Assembly (NCBI RefSeq): GCF_041956535.1
Contig: NW_027192214.1
Span: 363,309-427,308 of the forward strand
Source of the DNA: Calcarisporiella thermophila CBS 279.70
Lineage: Eukaryota > Calcarisporiellomycota
DNA length: 64,000 nucleotides
Reading direction: 5' to 3'
Below the pieces are notes generated by a model that made no database searches, was not told the origin of the DNA, and saw nothing but the letters and a program-made list of their open reading frames with translations. Of this stretch, positions 9,673-21,700 are shown one piece after another. Each line of letters starts with the position of its first letter. Position 1 is the stretch's first letter. A program made the position numbers and the translations under genes.

Positions 9673-10260
9673 GCTCATATTGTGGGGGGGGGGGGGAAGC
9701 TTCAGTATGTAGCTACCAATTTTTTTACTCCGAGGAGTATCATTCGGCGTTCTTTTGTTTCCTTTGTCGAGACTTGGCACTTAAAATGACTTTTCTGTAG
9801 TTGTACTGGCGAAGTTTTCTTTATAAGTTAAAGACGCAACCGTAACTCTAATTTAAGCTTCTATGTCGCACTCCTTTCAAAATATCCAATAAATCTTAGT
9901 GATGTACTAATTATGGAGCGCAGGAAGGTTTTTGATTTTTTGACGTATTTTTGAGAGATAATTTATTAGTGAGAGTGGAGGAGAGAAATTGCGGTCGCCC
10001 CAACATACTCAGGTGGGAATAATCTTGAGAAGAGATAAAACGGTTTGTTATGCGGTCTAAGTTTGGAAACCAACTTCACCGTGGAGAGTTTGTACAAGCA
10101 ATGAAGTATATTCGTTGCCTAAGGTGTTGCTTTCTAAAATCCAATTTGATTTGTTCAATATTCAGCTATCAGTTTGAAGTCATTCTGATAAAATATATAT
10201 TGATGGACATGTCAGTGTAAATATATATACATACTACATCGAAATGATAGATATGTTTGG
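9673..10260. other. Intergenic region, probable ATPase 3' UTR
   Basis: AT-rich sequence with a run of 12 G near 9684. It holds the 3' flank of the minus-strand ATPase gene. No gene is seen. Confidence 0.5.
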
Positions 10261-13200
10261 CTAAGCGCCAAGTCGACTTGTTTCTGTGCCTTTGGTAGTC
10301 AAAAAAGTGGGCCACATTTGCAGCCCCTCGATCTCGGGATTTAATCGAATGGGGCGCACTTTCCGCAGGATGAGGATGCGGAGCGTGACATAAATAAGTA
10401 AAACAACTCCAAATGCTATCCCAATGAGCCAGAAAAGTGGCAATAGCCGATAAGAGGTTCCGAATGGGATGTTAATGGGAGGCACATATACAATAAGCAT
10501 AGCCAGGATGGTTCCACAAATAATGCCCAGGAAGTTGTATGGATTCGAAAAAATGAATCTCCCGAAGGGTAGGTTGAACCGGGCCTTGCATGCAAAGAGA
10601 TTGAATGCTTGGACAATCATAATCGTTAAATAGACACTCGCTTGTGCTTGCCCTATTGCGTTCTTTTGATCGCTGCCTGAAAGCACGGCTCCGGTCGCAG
10701 TGGTATAAGAAGGACTGTTGTACTCAAATAAGCCTCCTTGGACGGCCATGGCGCGTGCATCGTAAGGCGTAATTCCATTGTAGTTTAGCACCACGAAATA
10801 TGCGAGCATACTCGCTATAGTTTCTATCAAACCAATTTCAATATAAGCCCACGAGAGTACACCCAAGTCCACGAGAGTCTCTTCTCCTGTATTTTCGAAG
10901 AGCTCTTGCCAGTATTGAGCAGAAAACACTCGCCGAAAACTGTGCCAGACAACTTTTACCCGGCTTGCACGAATCAGTTCACCCGTTGTCTCGTCGTAGC
11001 GTGTTGGGGTGCGACGCAGAGTCAGACGCCGGATGCGCTCGATAGATCCTGGTGTAACTGGTTTACGGGGAGGCAGTTTCATAAGACCGGACTCAGATTC
11101 AGGTTTATCCCATGCGAAGGAAAGCGCCATAAACAGTTCAAATCCAAGATCTATAACCAATATTAAAATGGCAGAAAGGGGGAGTGGGATTGGCACAATC
11201 ACGAAAAGTAGCTGCGGAATCACTTCCGGAGTCGAATGGGAGATGGTGTAACGAATCGATTTCTTTAGGTTAGTGAAAATAAGTCGTCCCTCCTCGATAC
11301 CATGCACTGTGGAGGCAAAGTTGTCATCGAGCAAGATCATGGATGCTGCCTCCTTTGATACATCACTGCCGGAGTGATTCATTGATATACCCAAATCAGC
11401 TTTCTTTAGCGCAGGTGAATCATTAACCCCATCGCCGGTTACTCCAACAATATGGCCCATTGCCTGTGCACGCTTAACAATTTCGAGCTTATGCCGGGGT
11501 GAAGTGCGTGCAAAAATGATCTCATCTTTCGCAAATATCTGATCCCACTGTTGAAAATATGGTGTTAAAATATAGCGCCGAAAAGATATATTTGCTAAAG
11601 CACTTCATCACATAAATCTCTTACCTGTTCATCTGTAAGAGCATCAATATGTTCGCCATGAACAACCACCACGTCATATTCATTTTCACCAACATCCTCA
11701 AGCATACGACCTGAGCGCTTTGCTGACATTTCACGCGTGTCTCCAAGTACCAAGTTGATCTTGCGCCCAATTGCCTCCGCCGTTAATGGGTGGTCGCCCG
11801 TCACCATCATGACCTTGATTCCTGCGGATCTACATTTGCCAATTGCTTCACGTACCCCGTGTTTGGGAGGATCCTCAAGTGACGCCAGACCAACAAATGT
11901 AAGATCAGAGGTTGGATAGTTTTGCTTTTCCTTGTCAAATGTGAAGTCAGCGGGGTATTTATCGCGAGGTAGTTCGAGTTGTGCAAAGGCGAGCACTCGA
12001 TGCCCTTTGCCCGCCATTTGCTCATACATTTTTTGAAACTGTGTCTTATGATCCTCCGTAAGAGGAGAGATGGACTGTCCTTCAATAATGGTGCTACAGA
12101 GCCGCAGTACCCTCTCTGGTGCGCCTTTGATATATAGAGTCAAATCTCCGTTAGAATGGGATTTGCGATGTATACTAAGGTGCCACTTATTGTCTGAATT
12201 AAATGGAATCTCGAAAATTTTCGGATAAAGCTCAGGGAGCTGGTTGAAGTTAGAGAGTTTTTCCGCAGCGAACCGTAGCAGGCCCGCTTCTGTCGCATCG
12301 CCAAGGATCTGGCGTTGGTTAATTGGGATATCAACGCGGTCGAATTTTGCACGAGTACAAAGGGCGGAAATGTGCAAAATTTCCGAAATTCCAGGGGCAT
12401 CAAGCGAAACGGTTTCTCCCTCTCCCAAGTTGTTCCCCAGCGCGTAGAAAAACTTTAGACCCGTCCATACGGTGGCAACGGTCATACGGTTGCGAGTTAA
12501 TGTGCCTGTCTTATCGGTAGCTAATAGAGTGATTGCTCCAAGCGTTTCTACTCCCAATAAGTCCTTCACTAGCACATTTCGTGATGCCATCCGTTTAGCC
12601 GCAATGGTTAGCATGATCGTAACAGTGGCTGGTAGACCTTGTGGTACCCAAGCGACCAGAATCCCAATAGCAAAGCTGAGTGTGAGAGAGATATTCCCAT
12701 TGTTCACACGATACCCAATCCCAAAAAAGATTAAAGCAGTTACGACAGCGAGAAGGGAGATGAACTTGACAAAGTTGTCAATTTCTTCGCCTAAAGGTGA
12801 TCGTCGTTTTTCTTCTCCCGCGGTCAAGCCAGCAATCTGACCAAGCACTGTGTTGTCACCGGTGCGCACCACAATTCCATAACCCTCACCATTAACGACA
12901 AGAGTCCCATTGAATGCCAGATTTGCGGCTTCAAGCGGATTCTTATGCGAGTTTTGTGGCGATCGGCTTTGAGGCTCCGACTCTCCAGTTAGCGAAGAGT
13001 TGTCGACCTTCATTTCGTTACAGGAAAAGATCAATATATCTGCTGGTACTTTATCTCCCATGCGCACAAACACGACATCTCCTGGAACTAGATCAGCAGC
13101 AGGCAACTCATTTAATTTGCCTTCGCGAATGCACCGGCACTTTTGAGGGATCATATTCAGGAAAGATTCGAGAATTGCGGCCGATTTTTGTAACTGATAG

Positions 13201-13988
13201 AACTCGATAATTGCATTAATAAAAGCAACTCCTATCAGAATAGCACCCATATATGTCTACAAATGGGAGATTGAGTAGAGATAGTGAATAAAGAGTTGAA
13301 GAGAAAAGTAATGAGAGTTGAAAGAGTTTTACGTTTGGGAAGTTATTGACAGGATCTATTGCCAGGAGGATGTACTCGATAATTCCAGCTATAATCAGTA
13401 GTAAATTGAACAAGGTGGTCAGGCATTCGAAAAATTTGACAATAGGGTGCTTCTTCTTTGGCGGGGAGAGAATATTTGGGCCAACTTCTTTTAGTTGAAT
13501 GGCCGCTGTTTCACCATCCAGCCCCCTAGAGTTTGCGGGCTTTTCAATATTAATTTTTGTGTGATATTTTTCCGCACACTGTTCTGGAGTAAGTAGGTGT
13601 TCAGTCTATTATGAGAATAAATGAAAGACAATCAGTTAAGCAATGGCTATTAGCAAACGACTGGCACGTAAAATGAGCTTACAATGTTTATCTGTTTTTC
13701 CTCTTTTTTCTCTTTTGGGCTCTTCCATCCCCGCATTTTCGCCCTCATTATCGCATGCTCCTCTGGCGTAGACTGCGGCACAACAGAGGGACGCCGCAGA
13801 ACTGATTGGCGCTCCGGACGCAAGGGCTGGTTAAACGTAATTTTGGGGGCGTCCTCCGATGAGGACTGGATTTTTTCTCCATTGGCATCCCGTTCATTGG
13901 GATTCGTGTCAATCTCTTCTGATTGAGGCTGGGTCTTTTCCTCATTAATCTCTTGTTCATTTGGCCCATTATCCTTCTCCTCCGTCAT
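10261..13988 (-). CDS. P-type ATPase, type IIC (Na,K-ATPase alpha-like)
   Basis: Four exons (13988-13683, 13605-13333, 13256-11625, 11547-10261), all phase 0, give 1165 residues. A charged N-terminal extension of about 100 residues precedes the usual start of the fold. The actuator motif is SLTGES, the phosphorylation site is DKTGTLT at about residue 441, the nucleotide-domain motif is KGAPERV, and the hinge is TGDGVNDSPALKKAD. Spacing and the ten-helix C terminus match animal Na,K/H,K-ATPase alpha chains, which pump cations across the plasma membrane. Membrane-site residues differ: M4 reads VPQGLP where animals have VPEGLL, M5 reads SHSTPE for TSNIPE, and M6 reads IDLGFE for IDLGTD. Ion specificity is therefore uncertain. 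No beta-subunit gene is in the window. The gene is divergent from eIF3k. Confidence 0.93.
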
Positions 13989-14562
13989 ATTTCAAGAATA
14001 TGTAACGTAGCAAAGATTGATATAGATTCAACCGGAAGAGAAAAAAATTTATGGACCCAGGAATAAAAAAATAACTGTGAAATGGCTGAAATGTTAATTT
14101 TTATAGGGCGAGAGTTGAATTTATAGAAATTTCGATCAAAAGTCCGAGCGGTTTTGATCGCCCTTGTCAAACTTTCAGAACCGAAAAATGTCTTATTGAA
14201 ATGTTTTATGATAGTTATTTGCTCTTACATATGTAATGGGTGCCGAGATAATGTTATTTTTATCACAGCTAGGAGTGATGCGACTCTTGCATGCAAAAAA
14301 TACGCGTGGTATGCATTGTGCTTTGATATATATATTAAAAGAAAGGAAGGTAATGATAGATTAGAGAAATAAAATATCTATGCATAAGCCACACTTCAAC
14401 GAATTGGAGATTCACTAGGTTCATCCTCCTAATCATCCATCCATCCACCCACCCATCCACCAGAGAGAGGGACACGAGTAAAGAGAAGTGAACGAGAAGA
14501 GAGTAGCTGTTGTTGCTGTTGAATAATCAGTTTAAGAAACATATATAAAACAACTCATCACA
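13989..14562. promoter_or_regulatory. Divergent upstream region, ATPase / eIF3k
   Basis: 574 bp between two divergent start codons. Close to the eIF3k start are a CATC/CACC-rich tract (about 14435-14462) and a GTTGTTGCTGTTG stretch, probably 5' UTR. I recognise no specific factor site. Confidence 0.45.
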
Positions 14563-15453
14563 ATGCCTGCAGTCGAGACATCGCACCTCTCACCATCTAC
14601 CCGACCTGAGGTTATCCAACAATTGATCGATGGAGTTGATCGTTATAACCCCGACAATGTCTCAATTCTTGAAGAATATCTAACCACTCAGTGCCAGAAT
14701 GAGGAATATGACCTGATGGCCAATTTGGCGATCTTGAAATTGTGGGCATAACTATTTTCAGTGTTTAGAGGATCAGAATATTTATATGTATATTTTTGTA
14801 GGTATCAGTTTAACCCTCATCTAACCAATGATCAAGTCGTCATCAATATTTTGGTGAAAGCTCTTACCGTCATCCCCGAGCCCGATTTTAACTTGTGTCT
14901 CTTCTTACTTAATGAGACAGTGGTGAATATTGAACAATCAAAGTGCGATCATTATTATGCATTTGACATTTATCAACTTATTCAAATAGGTATCCGAAGA
15001 GGCCATTAGCAAACTCACCGAACTACAACAATTGCTTGAATCGGCACGATATGAAAAGTTTTGGGAAACATATGAGGGCGATGATATTTACAAAGAGCTC
15101 ATTTCCGAGGTGGTAGGATTTGACAAGGCTGTGCGTGAAGTGATCGTAAGAACGGTGCAGATGACATACCAGACAATCTCCTCCCAACTTCTCCGGTCAT
15201 ACCTGAATCTTTCGGCCCAGGACTTTGCTCAGTTTTGCTTAGCTCGCGGGTGGACAGAATCAGATGGCGTAGTTTCACTGCAACTGAACAAGGATAATGA
15301 AGTGAAGACCGTCATTATTCGAGAAAACATCAAATTTGAGCGTAAGTGGCCTATTCATCCATTCTATTCTTTGAGCTCTAAGTTCTAACCTATCTTATAT
15401 CCCAACTTTTTGTAGAGCTGACAAAGATAATTGGTTATTCGAATGAGCTGTAA
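14563..15453 (+). CDS. EIF3K: Translation initiation factor eIF3 subunit K
   Basis: Exons 14563-14741, 14802-14922, 14990-15341 and 15416-15453 give 229 residues, close to the family's usual 220. Recognisable stretches are IDGVDRYNPDNVSILEEYL, NLAILKLYQFNPHL across the first junction, PDFNLCLFLL, ISKLTELQQLLESARY, and a C-terminal winged-helix-like region. eIF3k is a small non-core subunit of the eIF3 complex, partnering eIF3l, and acts on the 40S ribosome in the cytosol. Budding yeast lacks it, which helps place the organism. The first donor is GTGGGC and the second GTGAAT, both weak but required to keep the conserved reading. Confidence 0.9.
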
Positions 15454-15989
15454 TTCTTTTTCTCTTTGATATTTTTGCTTGTGTAAACATGTTTTCTTAA
15501 AACGGCGGAATATAATTTACGTTTTTGCATCCATTATCGACCTGGCAAAGATATACATCGAGAATCCATAGATAATTTATGCTGGCAGCATTTACGCAAA
15601 CGGAAATTAATCTTTCATAGGTACATCTTTTCTAAATGATTATAAGCACTTTCTATGAGTTGTGGAGAGTGCACTTTGGGAATGCATGATAGTTTTCAGT
15701 ATTTTTAGTATATGTTATAAGATCTTTTGATACACCATAGCACCTCACAAAAGGGAAAAGTAATTAGGATAGGATTCACTGAACAATGTTTTAGTTTGCT
15801 CTTCAGCTCACATATATTTTTTGACTATTCATAAGATACGAAATCAAAGCCTTAGCTTCCTCGGTCTTTTATATATGGATCTTATTTTGGAAATGATATG
15901 ATGAATTTTGTGACGTCGACGTTGGAAAGCTTAAAAGAAGATACGAAAGAATGATACCGAGAGCTAGCAAATAAAAAAAGGGATATAAG
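15454..15989. other. Intergenic region, no gene seen
   Basis: AT-rich sequence between eIF3k and the kelch gene. It holds the eIF3k 3' UTR and the kelch promoter; no other feature is supported. Confidence 0.5.
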
Positions 15990-17705
15990 ATGTGGAATTT
16001 ACATCCACTATTACTACTAGCATGTTTTATCACATATGCAATAGCCATGGACAATCCCTCATCGACCTCTATCCCTGAAGATGCCACTTTTCAACCATTA
16101 TATCCTACAATAGGAGCGCCGATTTCAAATACTGTACCCGAGAGTCCTGATGTCGGCAACCTAAAAGGCCCTGGGCCGCGGATGGGTCATTGTTCCATTG
16201 CTTTTAACGATACCATCTACGTGTTTGGTGGTATTGGTCAACCTGGTCATTCCAATTTCAGTCGCCTCTCGTATCCTAGAGATTTCGATGTAACCGCGCC
16301 TCGCTGGCGCGATCTCCCACTTCCAGCCAACATCACTGCAGATCCGCAACCATGCGTAGTCACCGCGCAAAATCTTCTACTGGTGGGTGGATTAGCTCGC
16401 CCCTATGTATACAATTTAACATCCGAAAATTGGCTTCCGCATCCATTACAAACGGAAGGCATTGGGTTCAATGTCACAGAGTCGCTTGGAGCGCGATATG
16501 GATCTAAGGCCATAACCGTAGGCGACTCCGTGTATGTGTGGGGTGGATATGTTGTCAACGCTAGTGGACCTCCCCTCTCTCCCAGCTCCAACACACAAGC
16601 CCAAAATCTTGTAGTGGGAACCTCAAGTCGCTCAACTTCTAGTTTCTCCTCGGTGTCATCTACAGCCTCTACATCCAGCACCTGGTCCTCCTTTTCTTCT
16701 CCAAATCTTGTTCGCCGCTTGCTAAGTCAAGCTGAGGACAAAATTCCATGGACAAACGTGACAAATGATATGTTTATTCTCAACACAAGCACTTGGCAAT
16801 GGCGTGTACTTCCACAACAAAAGCATACTCCCCCTCCAATTAATAATGTAGGCATTGCATCTTGGAGGTCGAATAAGCTATTTTTATTTGGTGGCAGCAA
16901 CAGCACGGTAGGTTAACGTATTTGTACTGCGAAACTAGGGCACGATGTATCATTGAACCGTATTCTGATTGACTTTTTTATTCTTTGCCTATTTTCTCAT
17001 TGTTAGCCCTATTGGGTCCCGCAGAACTACTCAAGTAACATATACTCGCTTGATCTTACCAGTCTTATTTGGCAACAAGAGCCTGTCCGTCTTGACACAC
17101 CTTTGGCTAACATTGAAGCGGTTCCGTTTTATGGATCCAATATACCCCAATTTTTCCTTCTGCCAGGTACAGTGGATGGCGGGATCTCTAACCCTAGTAC
17201 AGCCCATGTCCGCGTTTGGGCATTGAATTCTCGACAAATTGAGATTTTCACAGCAAGCGACGTGGATAAGCCTTCTCCTCGAACGGGCCACAGCATGGTC
17301 GCGCTCCAATCTCAGCCTGAGCTCTTCCTCGTTTACGGGGGCCAAATTGGAGGTTTCAACGGTCCCCTTAGCCAAGATGTGTACGTATACAATATGTCTG
17401 CTCGAGCGTGGAACGCGAGTACACATCTCCCTACCACGACAAAGGACGTGATCACAATGCCCACCCCAAGCCCAGCGGATGTATTCTCGCACGGCGAAGA
17501 TTCATTTGGGAGAATGAGTTATTCTGTCATCATCACGACAGTATTTTGCGTCGTTTTATCGCTGGGTTTCTGTACGGCTATTGCATTTATAGTGAGACAG
17601 CGGATATTGCAACGGAGAAGAGTTAGCCAAAAAACCCCGTCCATGGTCATGCCGACTTTGGAGCCTATCCAGACGGTGGAGTTGGGGGGAAAACCCAAAG
17701 CGTAA
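15990..17705 (+). CDS. Kelch-repeat single-pass membrane protein
   Basis: Exons 15990-16907 and 17007-17705 give 538 residues. It starts with a signal peptide (WNLHPLLLLACFITYAIA). Kelch repeats follow, for example GPRMGHCSIAFNDTIYVFGG, AITVGDSVYVWGG, NKLFLFGGSN and RTGHSMVALQS with FLVYGG, so a beta-propeller outside the membrane is likely. A Ser-rich insert (about residues 195-235) interrupts the propeller. Near the C terminus is one membrane span (VIITTVFCVVLSLGFCTAIA), then a basic tail (RQRILQRRR) that suggests a short cytosolic end. Many Asn-X-Ser/Thr sites suit a glycosylated surface or secretory-pathway protein. The ligand and role are not known to me. Confidence 0.85.
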
Positions 17706-17998
17706 ACTAACTTGAGTTACCTATATACCGTGAACTAGTTCCTATATATTCTTTATATTTTGAATTATACTTTCTGTGTATTTTTTATCTTAGATCATTT
17801 AGATCCCTTATTTTGTAATTCCTTTCCTCTTCTTTTTTCATATGACCTTTATACATTCTTTTATCTACCATTTCTATGTTCTTTCTCATTACTATTTGCT
17901 TTTGCTTTCATACGCTTATTTGCTGATAAAATTGTTACCACCCCCATTAGTATGTCCTATATCCACATTTTAATGTCTGATTCCATTTTGCCCTACAG
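17706..17998. other. T-rich intergenic segment
   Basis: Strongly pyrimidine-rich, low-complexity sequence after the kelch stop, probably its 3' UTR. It ends in a good acceptor (TTTTGCCCTACAG) directly before the possible exon at 17999. Confidence 0.45.
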
Positions 17999-18411
17999 GG
18001 GTTAAGTACAGTAGTATATTGGAAAGTTATATCAGAGAGTAGTACCGGAAGTGCATCACTATTTTATTTCTTAATAAGCGATTATGACGACCGGAATTCA
18101 TTATATGCGGTGGCCAAAAAGGATATCATTTCGCAAGTTAGGAACATAACGTTGTTACATAGAGGTGAGTGAATTGAACGGAATAGAATTTAAATACATC
18201 ATATACCTGATGTTACTCTGACACGCATTACGTCAAATGCCAATCTATCCCTTGGCTTTTGTTTTGGTTGGAAAGTTTTTTTTCAGAAGATAATCCAAAG
18301 CTATTCAATATATGGCCATATATAATTGAAGAATACAGTCAATTTCCTCAGTTCACTGAGTACTCAGCAAAAAGCCACCAGAAAATGAGTGTTTGTTCTA
18401 TATTACAGTAG
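17999..18411 (+). CDS. Possible two-exon fragment of an unidentified gene
   Basis: Two open segments join in frame through good splice signals: 17999-18164 (preceded by CCCTACAG, followed by GTGAGT) and 18287-18411 (preceded by TTTTTTTCAG). Together they give about 96 residues, with stretches such as SLFYFLISDYDDRN, AVAKKDIISQVRNITLLHR and EDNPKLFNIWPYIIEEYSQF, ending at TAG 18409. The composition is protein-like and unlike the AT-rich surroundings. No start codon or upstream exon was found, so it may be a pseudogene remnant or a gene with an unseen 5' end. I do not recognise the family; transcript data would decide. Confidence 0.4.
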
Positions 18412-18710
18412 TACCGACTCGAGGCTTGCCCTGTAAATTTTTCCACGGAGCAATTGTCATATGTGGGTAATATCCAAGCACAATTTCTGGTCCGAGGCTT
18501 TGCTTCCAAGAAAGAGCGATTTTTCCATAGAAAAATAGACTAGCGATTCGGAGAGTGTAGCATCTCCACTTTCATGCTGGATTCATCTGCCACAAGAGGC
18601 CTTCTTTAATATCCTTTCTATATTTGATACTTGATAGTTTCCATCTGTTGCAATACCAACTCTGACGCTTTTTTTTTTCCTGCTACGCTCATTAAAATTT
18701 ATATCTTATA
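18412..18710. other. Upstream region of flippase gene
   Basis: About 300 bp before the flippase start, with a pyrimidine stretch near 18668 and AT-rich sequence up to the ATG. No gene is seen. Confidence 0.4.
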
Positions 18711-21700
18711 ATGAAGTCTATACACGAGCCGGCACATGCCTGGCGACCTCCGGGTTATGATGATGACTTTGCTATGTTGTCGCATCAATCTCATGACAAC
18801 TCCTCACAGACCAATATTTCACAGCTAGGGGATGATGACTACACAAGCCTAATCCCAACCAATTTGAAGGAAGGCTCTGCGAGTGGAGCGAAAAATGAAG
18901 GTAGCTGGTATGATGACACGCGTTCAACTACAGTGAAGCGCAGTAATACCCAACTATCGGCCCTCTCCCTTCGTTTTCGCAAACAACCCGAACAATCCAT
19001 TCGTACTATTCATATAAATAATCCCGAATTAAACGCACAGCAGAAATTTTTACATAACAAAGTGTTCATGGCAAAATACAGTTGGTACTCGTTTCTTCCA
19101 AAATTTCTGGGAATGGAGTTTTCAAAAACTGCAAACTTGTTCTTTTTATTCATCTCCTGCATCCAGGTAAACTGAATTATTCAAGTTGATATTCAATATT
19201 ATTATTAACCACGCAAATATTTGTATATCTAATGAATATAGCAAATCCCGGATATTTCACCAACATCTCCTTGGGCGACTATAGTGCCGCTTGTCATTGT
19301 TTTGTTAGCGACAGGAGTGAAGGAATTAATAGAGGATATGGTATTAAGTTGGTTTACTTTAGGTTATTAATAGCTTGTTAATTTGGCGGTAAGATTAGGC
19401 TGTTCATAGGTCTGACGCAGAGGTGAATGCTCGTAAAGTTAAGATCCTAAGCAGTAAAGACCAATTTGTCGAGAAGCAGTGGAAGGATCTTAGAGTTGGT
19501 GATATCGTACGGTTGGAAAGTGGGGAGTTTTTCCCAGCAGATTTGATCCTTCTAAGCAGCAGTGAGCCTCAAGGACTATGTTATATCGAGACATCATCGC
19601 TCGATGGGTCAGTAGCTTTGTATTAAAGAAGAAATTTATTCCAAGTTACTGAATTTATTTAAACAGTGAGGTGAATTTGAAAATTAAACAGGCACTTATG
19701 CAAACAGCGGATCTGACATCACCGGTCCAAATTAGCCAGCTTCGGGGTTTGTTTTTTTTTTTGTTATTTACAAGTTGAATACTTATTGATTTCATTTTCT
19801 ACAATAGGGGTCATTAAGTCGGAGCTCCCAAATAATCGTCTCTATAACTACGAGGGAACATTGTCCATTTACCAACCCGAAACAGGCCAGACTAAGGACT
19901 TTCCTCTCGACCCTACGCAAATATTACTTCGTGGCGCACAGCTGCGGAATACTTCTTGGATATATGGAATCGTGGTGTTCACAGGACACGAAACCAAACT
20001 CATGTTGAATTCGCAGTATGTTTTCTTTATATTGGTTTTCATCATCCTCTAACCTCGCCTTAACCGTGGGTTGCAATAGGAAAAAACCTGTAAAGCAGTC
20101 GAACATCACGAGAATTACGAATCGAAATATAATTTGGCTGTTTATTTTACTGGTCTTAATGAGTGTCCTGGCCTCTGCTGGAAATGTTATAATTTATGTA
20201 AATATGAGCCTTGTATTATACGCTGATAAGATTTCGAACAACTCACGTCTTTTTTCTTTGACCCACTATAGCTTAGAAATAATGAAAAATTGTCGTACCT
20301 TGGTGGGCAGAAAGAAAATCTGTGGGCCACCTTTGGTTTCAATATTTTGACTTTCATCATTCTTTTCAATAGTTTTATTCCAATTAGGTACCGTATTTTT
20401 TTATGCTATTCTTTCTAATTACATGCTGATGACCATTTATAATTCGTTTTTAGCTTGATGGTCACGATGGAAATCGTCAAGTACTGGCAATCCTCCCTCA
20501 TCGACGCTGATCTCGATATGTACTATGACCAGACCCATACTAGTGCTGTGACCCGTTCCAGCTCTCTTGTTGAAGAATTGGGCCAAATAGGATACGTTTT
20601 CTCAGACAAAACAGGCACACTCACGTGCAACATCATGGAGTTTCGAGAGTGTTCTATTGCAGGCATGTGTTATGCAGAGAAGGTGAACGAGAATCGAGCA
20701 GGAGAATGCCATAGCTTTCAAACTCTGAGAGAAAATTTAAAGTCGCACCCCACTGCAAACATAATACACGAGTTCTTGGCCATTATTTCGACTTGTCATA
20801 CCGTTATACCTGAGAGAGGAGAGGGAGAGAATAATATCACATACCAAGCCTCCTCTCCTGATGATGGTGCTCTTGTAAAGGGCGCATCCTTACTTGGCTA
20901 TACTTTTACGGTTCGTATTTTGATTCCCGCTAGTTCTCTGCTATTCACTTTTTTATTTCAGTTCATTATTGACACATTTACTAATAGACGAGAAGACCCA
21001 ATTCCGTAACAGTTGAGGTTAATGGTGCCGCGCAAGAGTACCAGATACTCAACATCTGCGAGTTCAATAGCACACGCAAACGCTTGTCCGTAATTGTGCG
21101 TGGCCCCGACAGCAAGATCAAACTTTATTGCAAGGGAGCAGATACTGTTATCCTAGAACGACTGTGTCCCGATAACCCTTTTGTCGAGACAACACTGACT
21201 CATCTTGAAGTAAATCGAGCTCTTGCACATTTCTAACTAGTCTATTGCTAAACGTTTTTTTTTTCTCTCATTATAAATCATTAGGAGTTTGCTACGGAAG
21301 GTCTTCGAACGCTCTGTATTGCAATGCGCGAGATACCAGAGGATGAATATTCAAAGTGGGCGACCATTTTCGAAAAGGCATCGACAACGCTGACCAATCG
21401 ACAGGAAGAACTCGACAAGGCTGCAGAGCTGATCGAGCGCGACATGTTCCTCCTTGGAGCCACAGCGATCGAAGACAAACTTCAGGATGGCGTTCCAGAT
21501 ACAATACACACATTACACGAGGCCGGGGTCAAGATCTGGGTGCTAACTGGCGACCGCCAAGAAACTGCAATCAATATCGGATACAGCTGCAAACTCCTGA
21601 CCGATGAAATGTCGTTGATTGTGTGTAACGAAGAAACTCATTCGAACGTGCTCTCGTTTCTCGAGAAAAAATATGAAGAGATAAGCACTATCCTAAAGCG

